A stretch of DNA of 18,144 nt from CAWACC01 sp964390695 (GCA_964390695.1 CAYMKI010000049.1:1-18144), one strand, 5' to 3'. Counted from the stretch's first letter, positions 6,004 to 13,690 are shown. Notes: generated by a model from the sequence alone, not told the origin. Numbers and translations are program-made.

Positions 6004-9000
6004 ATGATATCTGAATTCAATGTCCTCAACCGAGAGCAGAACATACACACCCACTGCCTGCTGGAAGCTTCAGCAGGCACCGGCAAAACTTTCGCGGTAG
6101 AAAATCTGGTCGTACGCCTGCTGCTGGAAGAGGGTCCGACCCATCCCCCCCTATCCCTAGATCAAATCTTGGTGGTGACCTTCACGCGTGCCGCCACCAG
6201 AGACTTGAAAAAACGCATCCGCTCAAAAATTGTAGACACCCTGGAATTCCTGACATCTCCTCATTCCCCATCCCATAAAATCATTCCCGACTATCTGCAA
6301 AAAATTGCAGATAGTGGCGAAGAGCAGCTAACAGCTTCTAAGAGAGTTCTGGAAAGAGCCTTATTTTGTTTTGATCAAGCCCAAATCTTCACCATCCATG
6401 GATTTTGCCACCGCATTTTGAACGAGTATTTCTTTGAAAGCGGAGTCCATCTGGAGTCAGGGCCTAAAGAGACTAATTTTTCCACCGAAAGGGGGCTCCA
6501 GGTCCTTCAAGACTATTTCAGGTCGCAAGTTCATTCTTCCTTATTCAGCCATCAGCAGTTCGCCAAGCTGGCAAACTGTCAAGAAAAGCTGGAGAAGTTA
6601 AAACAACAGCTATTAAAAACCATTAGTCAATGCGATCTAAAAGCTCCGCCCAGGGATTTCCATCAACAGCTCAGCGCTTTTCAGCAGGTGATGGCCGACT
6701 TGAGACAGCGCGGTTACACCCACTCCTCAAAAATAGTGGAGGACTTTATTCGCCAAGCCCCCAACTACACGGGTATTTGCGATAAACAAGGCAACATCAA
6801 ACCCGAAAATCTCGATAAGGTCCAGCGTTTTGCCAACTTGTTCGATCGCCAAGATTGGTCTGCAGCGGATTTTGATGAGCTGATTCAAGATGGGCTTTAC
6901 TTTTTTTCGGCTTTAGCGGCAGAAAATTTAAAAGCCAAAAAGAAAACATCTTTGGAAACACCCCTGCATTATCCCTCATTTTTAAAAGACATACAATACA
7001 CCCTCAATACCTTAGTTGAAGAAGCTCAAGACCCTGACCTGCTTTATATGCGGCTGGCGTACCACAGCCAGAAATACCTGCAAAGGTATTTTCAAAAAGA
7101 GGAAATCAGGAATTACGACTCTTTGCTGAAAGACATGCATAAAGCCGCCCACTCCCCTGCATTTGTCGATTTGATAGAACAAAAATACAAAGCGGCGATC
7201 ATCGATGAATTTCAAGATACCGACCCCCTGCAATGGGATATCTTCGAAAAACTGTTTCTCAAGCGCACGCATAGTTGGGGGTACCTTTATCTGGTGGGTG
7301 ATCCCAAACAGGCTATCTACTCCTTCCGCCATGCAGACATATACACCTACCTAAAAGCTGGTGACATCATCGGATCGGAAAAGACTGCCTGCCTGTCCAC
7401 AAACTTCAGGTCGCAGAAAAAACTGGTCGAAGCCTTGAATTTTCTCTTTAGCGCCTGTACGCAAATGATCCATTTACCGCGCCAAGAGAGCCATCTCCCC
7501 TACTTAGCGGTAAAAGCTGGCGAAAAACACGCACCTATCGATTTTAACGACTCCATAGGCAGCGTGCATTTTCTACCGGTGACGCTGGAGAAAAAAAAGT
7601 CTTCGTTGAAGGATCTGCATACCCTCGAGACCGATCACTTCTTCCCCTACATCATACAGCAGATTTTGTCTTTGCAATCCAAACAGATCGAATTTAATCA
7701 AATGGCTGTCCTTGTGGCCGACCGATACCAATGCCATAGAATGTCACAAGCCCTGGCTTCGCATCGTATTCCCTGCATCACACAACATCAAGAACATTTA
7801 GCTGATTCCCTCGCCGTTGCAGCTTTAAAAGAAATTTTGTCTGCAGTGTTATCTCCCAAAGACGAAGGTTTGATAAAAATAGCTCTCGCAAGTCCTATTA
7901 TAGGATGGTCTCATGATAAAATTTCGCTTTTAAACCAATCGGAGCTGCTAGAAGAGATAGTCATCTCTTTCTTTCAGTTGCATACGACCTGGATGGAGGA
8001 GGGATTCTCCTCCTTCCTAAACAGTCTTCTGGGGCATAAATTCTCTCTTGCACAGTGTTCCGTGGCAGAAAACCTGGTAGCTCGGGAAGAGGGCTTGGAA
8101 ATCTACCAAGACCTTCTGCAGATCGCCGATATTCTCATCGAACAGGAAAACCACCATCATTATTCTCCGCATGAGGTCATATCTTTTCTAGACAACTTTG
8201 TGCTATCGCAAGCGCAAGACGAGCAAGCCATCAAATGCCGGCCCAATCCCGACCTTAAAGGCGTACATATCTTGACCACCCATTCCAGCAAAGGTTTGGA
8301 ATACGATATCGTATTTGCCTTAGGCTTATCACAGCGCACCAGGCAACCTGAAAAAAAGCGCTTAGACACCTCGCATTACCCCCCTTTAATAGTCCCTATT
8401 CCAAATGAAAACAGCCAAGAGTATCTTGAAATATGCCAAGAAGCCGATGCTGAAAAGATGCGCCTTCTCTATGTAGCTCTAACGCGAGCCAAGCAACGCC
8501 TATACATTCCGGCTGTATTTTTCTCCGAAGAAGGCTCGCTCAAACCCGGAACAGCCTCACCCTTAGAATTATACCTAGCGCGCCTCAACGCAACTTCTCT
8601 AGAATATACCGAGCTATACAAGAGCATCCAGCAACTGCATCCTGCACATATAGAGAGGCTGATAGAGCAAGCGAAGGACCTGCAGATCGATATCACCGCC
8701 ACACCCATAACTTCCATACCCCCTGTAGCGAGATATGCGCAAAATACCGATTCGCCTGAGATTACTCCTCCGGTGGAATTTCATATTCCCGGCCTGCCTC
8801 TGTTGATGCATTCCTACTCGTCGCTGACTAAACCTCTGAAATCCGAATCATTATTACTAGACATAAAGCCTCCATCTGACATCAATTGCATGCTCAAAAC
8901 CCCTCATACACTTCCCTCTGGAGCCGAGATTGGCCTGCTTCTGCATAAAATCCTCGAAAATGTCCCGCTGGGCTGTATAGATATGTTAGAAATAAAGAAA

Positions 9001-9543
9001 ATCCTTTTTCAAGAGTTGCGAGGATCCTCCTGGGCTGCTTGGAGTGAGGTCATCGAAGCGATGATCCTGAAGGCCCTCACGTACCGCTTTTCTGCCGGCA
9101 GTAAGAATTTTTGCTTGGCTGAAATAGATCCCAATAAGACCTATCGCGAAACAGAATTCCTGTTTCCATGGCTTCCGGATCTGCAAGTAGACGAGGTGGG
9201 TGCAGCTGAAGGACTATTGAAAGGGGTCATCGACCTGATCTTTGAGCACAACGGCCTATATTATATATTAGATTGGAAAAGCAATTGGCTCGGACCTTCT
9301 TGCGAGCATTACACTCACGAACACCTCCAGCAAGCCATGCACAAACATCATTATTTCATCCAAGCTCGGATATATCAGGAAGCGCTCAAAAAATATTTAA
9401 ACATTTCTCATCCAAAATCTTTTGAAGAAGTATTTGGTGGTATTATCTATGTGTTCTTGAGAGGATTGGATACAAATGCCTGCTCACAGAACAACTCGTC
9501 ACCTACAGGAGTGTATATGATCAAACCTGGTTTGGATGGATGA
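6004..9543 (+). CDS. recB: Exodeoxyribonuclease V beta subunit RecB
   Basis: A UvrD-family (SF1A) 3'-5' helicase fused to a C-terminal nuclease, 1179 aa against 1180 in E. coli. Helicase motifs in order: Walker A ASAGTGKT (22-29), VVTFTRAATRDLKKRI (Ia), IFTIHGFCHRIL, Walker B IIDEFQDTDP (about 399-408), GDPKQAIYSFR (about 433-443), NFRSQKKLVE (IV), THSSKGLEYD (about 759-768) and LLYVALTRAKQR (VI). The nuclease domain has the His of GLLLHKILE (about 977-985), the GVIDLIFE Asp (1077) and DWKSN (1090-1094), followed by the Q/Y motif HHYFIQARIYQEAL and the terminal GGIIYVFLRG typical of RecB. All catalytic residues appear intact. In RecBCD it unwinds and degrades broken DNA ends and loads RecA; recC and recD are not in this window. 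The start has no strong Shine-Dalgarno sequence, consistent with coupling to the preceding gene 5 nt upstream. Confidence 0.96.
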   Translation: MISEFNVLNREQNIHTHCLLEASAGTGKTFAVENLVVRLLLEEGPTHPPLSLDQILVVTFTRAATRDLKKRIRSKIVDTLEFLTSPHSPSHKIIPDYLQKIADSGEEQLTASKRVLERALFCFDQAQIFTIHGFCHRILNEYFFESGVHLESGPKETNFSTERGLQVLQDYFRSQVHSSLFSHQQFAKLANCQEKLEKLKQQLLKTISQCDLKAPPRDFHQQLSAFQQVMADLRQRGYTHSSKIVEDFIRQAPNYTGICDKQGNIKPENLDKVQRFANLFDRQDWSAADFDELIQDGLYFFSALAAENLKAKKKTSLETPLHYPSFLKDIQYTLNTLVEEAQDPDLLYMRLAYHSQKYLQRYFQKEEIRNYDSLLKDMHKAAHSPAFVDLIEQKYKAAIIDEFQDTDPLQWDIFEKLFLKRTHSWGYLYLVGDPKQAIYSFRHADIYTYLKAGDIIGSEKTACLSTNFRSQKKLVEALNFLFSACTQMIHLPRQESHLPYLAVKAGEKHAPIDFNDSIGSVHFLPVTLEKKKSSLKDLHTLETDHFFPYIIQQILSLQSKQIEFNQMAVLVADRYQCHRMSQALASHRIPCITQHQEHLADSLAVAALKEILSAVLSPKDEGLIKIALASPIIGWSHDKISLLNQSELLEEIVISFFQLHTTWMEEGFSSFLNSLLGHKFSLAQCSVAENLVAREEGLEIYQDLLQIADILIEQENHHHYSPHEVISFLDNFVLSQAQDEQAIKCRPNPDLKGVHILTTHSSKGLEYDIVFALGLSQRTRQPEKKRLDTSHYPPLIVPIPNENSQEYLEICQEADAEKMRLLYVALTRAKQRLYIPAVFFSEEGSLKPGTASPLELYLARLNATSLEYTELYKSIQQLHPAHIERLIEQAKDLQIDITATPITSIPPVARYAQNTDSPEITPPVEFHIPGLPLLMHSYSSLTKPLKSESLLLDIKPPSDINCMLKTPHTLPSGAEIGLLLHKILENVPLGCIDMLEIKKILFQELRGSSWAAWSEVIEAMILKALTYRFSAGSKNFCLAEIDPNKTYRETEFLFPWLPDLQVDEVGAAEGLLKGVIDLIFEHNGLYYILDWKSNWLGPSCEHYTHEHLQQAMHKHHYFIQARIYQEALKKYLNISHPKSFEEVFGGIIYVFLRGLDTNACSQNNSSPTGVYMIKPGLDG

Positions 9544-9653
9544 GAAAATTCATTTTGTAGATTGAAAACTAACTGCCATATAAGTTATACGTATTTACAA
9601 TTTTTATTTACGCTTAAAGGATAGGCTTTTCTAAATATTCAATTTTGCCCCTT

Positions 9654-9698
9654 AGGGTCTACGTATCTTGGTATGTATACCCACAGGTCTATAACCCT
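9654..9698 (+). promoter_or_regulatory. Nested hairpin in the leader of the 9727 gene
   Basis: Outer arms AGGGT (9654-9658) and ACCCT (9694-9698) enclose an inner palindrome GGTATGTATACC (9670-9681). The gap between recB and the next gene (9544-9726) otherwise holds only a weak promoter candidate, TTGTAG (9555-9560) N18 TATAAG (9579-9584), and the AAGGAG ribosome site near 9715. If that promoter is real, the hairpin is in the 5' untranslated RNA. Its function is unknown. Confidence 0.3.
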
Positions 9699-9726
9699 GC
9701 ATTCACATAGTTTAAGGAGTTAGATA

Positions 9727-11166
9727 ATGTATTCAATTCCACCTGCCCCTCCCTTACCCAGCCACCCGGGATTTTACGTTCCTGGCTATTCTCGTTTAGT
9801 ACAATCCTTACCCGAAGAAGAAAAACAAAAATTCGACTCCGAAGATCCCTCCATCATACCCCAAGAGATCAAAGCCTGCGCTTATTCCATTATTTCGTGC
9901 TGCCCCCTTATCGCCCTTGATGGTAACCTCGCCAGGAGAGTTACCTTAACAGCGTTGAAAGCTCTCGAGCAACAATTAATTACCGTTGAACAATTAGCTT
10001 CCTTCCATATCTTGGACGGTGCTTTAAGGGATTTAGTCACCCACAGCGCTTTTTATCAAGTCCAAAAAACCGTTATACAGGGTAATTTGGAGAGAAAAAC
10101 CACACTCTGCGAATCTAGTAAAAAAGACATAAATGAATTAAGAAGACGCCTCAAAGATCTCATTAAACCTTACACCTATGACGCTATTATAAAAATCGAT
10201 CCTGCACTGCTCTCTAGCTGGGAAAGTATGCCTACCACCCCTCTTTTACAATCTTTCTTCAACTTTAACCAAACACAGTGGAATGATTTTTGTCACATCC
10301 TCAAAAGCAAACCGCCATCAGAACAAATCTATTATACCATTAATGCTCCCTGCCTTGGTAGTTGGTCACCTCTGATCAGTAGAATTCAGGAGATGATCCG
10401 TCCTTTACAAACACAAAAGATCTTCGCAATACATTCAGAAGGTATTACTACTGAATCACTAATAATCGTTCCATCTTTTAGCATGCTGCAAGCTTTTATC
10501 GATGTCACTGCCAAAACTTTTGGAAGAAAACCGCCTCAGCTTGTGCCTACTTACTATCGCCTCAACGACAAAGATTATGCCCGATTAAAAGTGACCGGAC
10601 AAATCCCTATAAGCCTCTATTTTCCTGAAGCTTCTGCAGATAAGCGATACCAGTGGAGCAATCCGCAGTTTAAAGGATTAATCGATGGGTTTGAGCAGGA
10701 AGGCCCTTTCGCTTCCGCTTTACACGATGTCTATCACGCCTTGCGTGAATTGGAGATGACAGAAAAAATGCGCGATGCCTGCTATTATTTAGCTAACTTA
10801 GCCGAACAGCATCCCAAAAATAGCAAAGATGAAAATTCCATTCCTGTCAGCGAGCTCTTGATAGATGGAGAATTAATATTGTGCAATTTTCGACATCCCC
10901 TGTCTGTGTTTAAAAACAATAATATCGAAGCGAACACATTTGAATTTATCTTTGGAGATATCTTTCACTTTAGGACCATCAAAATGAGCCTACATGATGA
11001 TTTGAAGAGCGCCTTTATCACGGATATGGTCAGGCATAAACAAAGATGGAAAGAGCATTTTGGCTTAGGACGTGAAGACCTCAGAGAGGCCGAACAAAAA
11101 ATGTATGATGCTATATACCGCTTAAACTTCCTAAAATTAAGTGACTATTTTCCACCCTCAGATTAA
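9727..11166 (+). CDS. Unrecognised 479-aa protein, possible secreted effector
   Basis: I do not recognise the family. The N-terminus is proline-rich and unstructured-looking (MYSIPPAPPLPSHPG), without a Sec signal or membrane helix. A Lys/Arg/Glu-rich coiled-coil-like stretch lies near 118-150. Near the C-terminal third is an alpha-helical segment with HDVYH at 333-337 (SALHDVYHALRELEMTEKM), a His-x3-His pattern that could bind metal. The start follows AAGGAG by 9 nt. It stands alone between recB and the repeat-rich region and has its own leader, so it is probably monocistronic. The base composition is more AT-rich than recB. A cytoplasmic-looking protein with a disordered N-terminus is compatible with type III secretion in a chlamydia-like organism, but that is inference. 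Confidence 0.8.
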   Translation: MYSIPPAPPLPSHPGFYVPGYSRLVQSLPEEEKQKFDSEDPSIIPQEIKACAYSIISCCPLIALDGNLARRVTLTALKALEQQLITVEQLASFHILDGALRDLVTHSAFYQVQKTVIQGNLERKTTLCESSKKDINELRRRLKDLIKPYTYDAIIKIDPALLSSWESMPTTPLLQSFFNFNQTQWNDFCHILKSKPPSEQIYYTINAPCLGSWSPLISRIQEMIRPLQTQKIFAIHSEGITTESLIIVPSFSMLQAFIDVTAKTFGRKPPQLVPTYYRLNDKDYARLKVTGQIPISLYFPEASADKRYQWSNPQFKGLIDGFEQEGPFASALHDVYHALRELEMTEKMRDACYYLANLAEQHPKNSKDENSIPVSELLIDGELILCNFRHPLSVFKNNNIEANTFEFIFGDIFHFRTIKMSLHDDLKSAFITDMVRHKQRWKEHFGLGREDLREAEQKMYDAIYRLNFLKLSDYFPPSD

Positions 11167-11180
11167 ACATACATATAGTG

Positions 11181-11207
11181 CTGTAGTACCCTTACAGAGT
11201 GCTACAG
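11181..11207 (+). terminator. Stem-loop after the 9727-11166 gene
   Basis: CTGTAGTAC (11181-11189) pairs with GTGCTACAG (11199-11207) over a 9-nt loop: 9 pairs with one G-U. It starts 14 nt after the stop codon. No T-run follows, so it is not a textbook intrinsic terminator; it may be a processing or 3' protection stem. Confidence 0.4.
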
Positions 11208-11351
11208 ATTATCGATCTGCTCCCAGGACGATGCCCTTGTCATTACCCATTTTATTATAAAATTAATTATAAGACATCCATATTGCTTCAAGTTCAACGC
11301 AGAGGACACGGAGGCGCAAAGACGCGGAGTTAAGGCAAGAAGCAAAAACTA

Positions 11352-11378
11352 AAAATTGCGCGCAAAGCGCACAATTTT
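11352..11378. terminator. Hairpin A of R2, bidirectional terminator-like
   Basis: Arms AAAATTGCGCGC and GCGCACAATTTT around a 3-nt loop, with one C-A mismatch. A GC-rich stem flanked by A and T runs can act as an intrinsic terminator in both directions. It lies between the convergent 3' ends of the 9727-11166 and 11947-11492 genes. Confidence 0.55.
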
Positions 11379-11385
11379 AGCGCTG

Positions 11386-11412
11386 TCAGTCAAACCCGTC
11401 AGGTTTGACTGA
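11386..11412. other. Hairpin B of R2
   Basis: TCAGTCAAACC and GGTTTGACTGA form an 11-bp perfect stem with loop CGTCA. The R3 equivalent has a different loop but retains a perfect stem. Confidence 0.75.
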
Positions 11413-11491
11413 ACCCTCCATGCATCTGTGCCTCTGGCAATCTGTGTTTGAAATATAAGACGACAGAAAAATCGCATTTACCGTACTAAGA

Positions 11492-11947
11492 CTAGGCATG
11501 TACTGTTTTGAGCGCGTGCTGATCGATGACGCTGATAATTTTATCTGTTAATGCAAATGATGCAATTAAACCCCAACCAAAGCCTGTACCCACAGCTGAA
11601 ATACTACCTAGAACTGAAAATGCAGAATGCACCGCCTGGGAAGTTAGGCGTGCATACAACAAATAACCTGACAAACCTGCTCCAAGCAAGGTCCCAAAGA
11701 ACCGGCCTGGTGCGGTATAATTTTGAAAAGCGGTAAATTTGTGACTTTGTTGTATATCTTTATGTACTTCTCCAAATGATTTTCCTGACATAATCCTATG
11801 CGCTATGGCTGCGACTGTACCCACGACTGTCCCTGCAATCAAGCTGGGAATGGCTAGTTGGGGGTTTACAATAGTTAAAGCTACCGTGCTTCCAATTCCA
11901 ACAATACTTGAAATGACATCTAATGTATTACTTAAAGGTGTGCTCAT
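11492..11947 (-). CDS. Small bilobed hydrophobic protein, Inc-like candidate
   Basis: A 151-aa protein of no recognised family, rich in Gly, Ala, Ser and Thr. Two hydrophobic lobes are visible: residues about 8-52 (VISSIVGIGSTVALTIV, then LAIPSLIAGTVVGTVAAIA) and about 83-135 (FFGTLLGAGLSGYLLYA, then AFSVLGSISAVGTGFG and WGLIASFAL). A polar loop of about 30 residues containing HKDIQQSHKF separates them. This hairpin-loop-hairpin plan is that of chlamydial inclusion membrane proteins, which lack sequence conservation; a phage- or toxin-type small membrane protein is an alternative. Translation starts at 11947, 9 nt after CAGGAG. The gene sits alone between inverted repeats R2 and R3. Confidence 0.75.
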   Translation of the reverse strand: MSTPLSNTLDVISSIVGIGSTVALTIVNPQLAIPSLIAGTVVGTVAAIAHRIMSGKSFGEVHKDIQQSHKFTAFQNYTAPGRFFGTLLGAGLSGYLLYARLTSQAVHSAFSVLGSISAVGTGFGWGLIASFALTDKIISVIDQHALKTVHA

Positions 11948-12004
11948 ATTAAATACTCCTGATTTTGTAAATCAACTTCAACAAAATTTAATTTTATGTC
12001 AATT

Positions 12005-12033
12005 AGCATAACATCCTTCACAAAAAAAAACAA
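12005..12033 (-). promoter_or_regulatory. Candidate promoter with a homopolymer in its spacer
   Basis: On the minus strand TTGTTT (12033-12028), a 17-nt spacer and TATGCT (12010-12005) match sigma70 at 3/6 and 4/6. A run of nine T (12030-12022) spans the -35/spacer junction. The expected start near 11998 gives a leader of about 50 nt for the gene at 11947. An AT-only 14-bp palindrome AATAAATATTTATT lies just upstream at 12039-12052. Confidence 0.35.
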
Positions 12034-12122
12034 AAGTAAATAAATATTTATTAATCTTAGTTTACAATAATGCATTTATCAAACGTGATTATTCACACCC
12101 CTCATAAAATAATAAATTAAAA

Positions 12123-12150
12123 ACCACAGAGCCCACGGAGAACACAGAGG
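12123..12150 (+). repeat. Degenerate relative of the CGCAGAG periodic block
   Basis: ACCACAGAGCCCACGGAGAA followed by CACAGAGG repeats the CACAGAG/CACGGAG word at about 10-nt intervals, like the core of R1-R3 but not alignable with them over its length. The gap 12053-12238 has no gene and nothing else I can name. Confidence 0.45.
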
Positions 12151-12288
12151 GATATAACAAAGGGTATGCAGCAATGAGAGCCTCACAGAACGAGACAGCT
12201 GCTTTCAGTTCCCCTTAACGAGAAATAGCATGAATCATCGTTTTATATTTCAAACACAGATTTGCAGATTCGCTGATGCTCACAGGGT

Positions 12289-12315
12289 TCAGTCAAACCC
12301 GAGGGGTTTGACTGA
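12289..12315. other. Hairpin B of R3
   Basis: TCAGTCAAACCC and GGGTTTGACTGA form a perfect 12-bp stem with loop GAG. The differing bases relative to R2 fall at the loop and its closing pair, so pairing is kept. Confidence 0.75.
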
Positions 12316-12321
12316 CAGCGC

Positions 12322-12350
12322 TAAAATTGTGCGCTTCGCGCACAATTTTA
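12322..12350. terminator. Hairpin A of R3, bidirectional terminator-like
   Basis: Perfect 13-bp arms (TAAAATTGTGCGC) around loop TTC. The GC-rich apex and A/T-rich base fit an intrinsic terminator in either direction, here downstream of the minus-strand patatin gene. Confidence 0.6.
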
Positions 12351-12424
12351 AACTCCGCGTCTTTGCGCCTCCGCGCTCTCTGCGTTGAACTTGAAGCAAT
12401 ATTGTAGAAATTAACCTTCTCCTG

Positions 12425-13603
12425 TTAACTATACACCTGCACGGGTTGGACATGGTCTTCGGTGTTTTCGGCTTTGCGTAATTCTGTCAGCATCTGCTCC
12501 CAGCGGTCCAAGTTTTTAGGTTCATCCAACAATTCGTTGGCTTTATCCTCGAGATAAGACATTGTCTCTAGCGACGTGTCGTCGAGATCGATAGGTTTAA
12601 TTTGCGATTGCCAGCGGTAATACCCTCTGCCGGAGCCAAAAATACGCAGCATATCTTGGTGTACGCGCTGCTCAGAGGCATGCATGAAAAGATCTATAGC
12701 ATCCGGAGCGATGGTATATATTCCGGTAGGATGCGAGGGGTTCATATCTATAGTTGTCGGAGAGATGCCGGTGCCTAAAGAGCAGATGACCACATCCTGA
12801 CTTGCGGCATAATCATGCACTGCAGTTCTCCAGGTGGCTTCTGTGGGGTTATTGGCAAACATCCCTCCATCCATAAAGTAGTGGTCTTTGTACTCTTCGG
12901 CATCAAAATAGGTAGGGGCAGCTGTGGTCATCAAGAGCATTTTTTTCATGGACAGGTCTTGAAAAAAGGGTTTCTCCCTGGCTACCTTGCGGGTAATATA
13001 CCAGGTGCGCATCTCTATACTAGGCTGATAAGTGGGAATGACGATTTCGTTGACGGAATCCTGCAGTAAAGTGCTGCCCAAATACTTATTGAAGCAGGCG
13101 ACAATTCCTTTCTTGTTATATTTGGCTTTGTTAAACACCATGTTATAAATCTGGGAGATAGTAGATATAATATCGTTGGGAAAAATTTGATCTATCACCC
13201 TTTGAAATTTGTGGTTGATTTTTCTGGCGCTATAAAGCGGCACTGTGGGATCGTGAGAAGAGGGTTTGTTCATCATCATAGTGACAATAGCTCCTGCGGA
13301 AGTTCCTCCGAAGAGATTAAATACCTGACCCAATTTGATGTTGTTGCCCAACTCCCTTTCCATGCGAGCTGCCAGAGTGAGCGAGTATTTCACACGGCCG
13401 CCGCCGCCATCGACGGTAAGAAGGCGCAAGGCTTGTTTTTTTATGGTTTTGGTAACGTCCTCGCGACTTTTATCTTGCGATTCGTCTAAGGGCAAATGGC
13501 TAGTGCTGGAGAAATCTCCTGTCTTATTGATCTGGACCGCTTCCAAATCATTACAGTGTCCTTTTTGGACTATCATCGAAGATAAATGATTTAATGGCTG
13601 CAT
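12425..13603 (-). CDS. Patatin-like phospholipase
   Basis: A 392-aa lipid acyl hydrolase of the patatin family. The oxyanion-hole loop is LLTVDGGGGR (about 61-70), the nucleophile elbow GTSAG is at 100-104 with Ser102, and the catalytic Asp is Asp245 in FMDGGMFANNP. The Ser-Asp dyad is intact, so the enzyme is probably active. The usual DGGGxRG is altered: Val replaces the Gly after Arg70 (GGGGRVKY). The first 58 residues are hydrophilic, lack a Sec signal, and precede the catalytic domain, as in patatins exported by specialised secretion in intracellular bacteria (Rickettsia Pat1, Legionella VipD). Host-directed action is inference. Translation starts at 13603 after AGGTAGGTG, and the gene is divergent from argS across 87 bp. 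It is probably monocistronic, with R3 just downstream. Confidence 0.9.
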   Translation of the reverse strand: MQPLNHLSSMIVQKGHCNDLEAVQINKTGDFSSTSHLPLDESQDKSREDVTKTIKKQALRLLTVDGGGGRVKYSLTLAARMERELGNNIKLGQVFNLFGGTSAGAIVTMMMNKPSSHDPTVPLYSARKINHKFQRVIDQIFPNDIISTISQIYNMVFNKAKYNKKGIVACFNKYLGSTLLQDSVNEIVIPTYQPSIEMRTWYITRKVAREKPFFQDLSMKKMLLMTTAAPTYFDAEEYKDHYFMDGGMFANNPTEATWRTAVHDYAASQDVVICSLGTGISPTTIDMNPSHPTGIYTIAPDAIDLFMHASEQRVHQDMLRIFGSGRGYYRWQSQIKPIDLDDTSLETMSYLEDKANELLDEPKNLDRWEQMLTELRKAENTEDHVQPVQVYS

Positions 13604-13655
13604 AACACCTACCTTTGTGGATGAGGGTTAAAACAAGGAGTCTCTCTTATTTTTC

Positions 13656-13684
13656 TTTCCAATATCTTAATTCCCTTATATAAT
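13656..13684 (+). promoter_or_regulatory. Candidate argS operon promoter
   Basis: TTTCCA (13656-13661, 4/6), a 17-nt spacer and TATAAT (13679-13684, 6/6). The -10 ends only 6 nt before the argS ATG, so transcription would begin at or within a base or two of the start codon. The same 87-bp region must also hold the divergent patatin promoter. Confidence 0.45.
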
Positions 13685-13690
13685 CAAGGC

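Larger units (their letters stand above)
11233..11462 (-). repeat. Dispersed repeat copy R2 (inverted relative to R1 and R3)
   Basis: This copy is the longest seen. Its outer 47 bp (11233-11279, AT-rich, with the palindrome ATTTTATTATAAAAT at 11249-11263) match the tail of R1 only. The inner 11280-11462 matches R3 in inverted orientation at roughly 85-90% by eye, apart from a 19-nt insertion near 11332-11350. The order of modules is AT-rich tail, TTGCTTCAAGTTCAACGCAG, a CGCAGAG/CGGAGG periodic block, hairpin A, hairpin B, and a CTGTGTTTGAAATATA end. The region 11167-11491 contains no gene besides this. Confidence 0.9.
12239..12402 (+). repeat. Dispersed repeat copy R3 (inverted relative to R2)
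   Basis: Matches the reverse complement of R2 (11280-11462), including both hairpins, but lacks R2's 19-nt insertion and the AT-rich outer tail. The unit itself begins ATATTTCAA and ends TTGAAGCAATAT, an imperfect terminal inverted repeat reminiscent of a small non-autonomous element. It lies 22 bp beyond the 3' end of the patatin gene and may supply its transcription terminator. Confidence 0.9.

Noticed and set aside
9661..9710. Possible tRNA in the recB-orphan gap
   Set aside because: Paired segments do not make a cloverleaf; no T-arm GTTCRA motif or CCA end is present.
11290..11331. CRISPR-like array from the periodic CGCAGAG words
   Set aside because: Word spacing is about 10 nt, with no repeat-spacer units of 25-40 nt and no cas genes.
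11551..11736. 61-codon plus-strand frame inside the hydrophobic gene
   Set aside because: It is antisense to a gene with a good ribosome site and coherent hydrophobic pattern; it has no ribosome site of its own.
11280..12402. Classical insertion sequence
   Set aside because: The inner protein has no transposase motif (DDE or HUH) and is membrane-like; no target-site duplication is visible.
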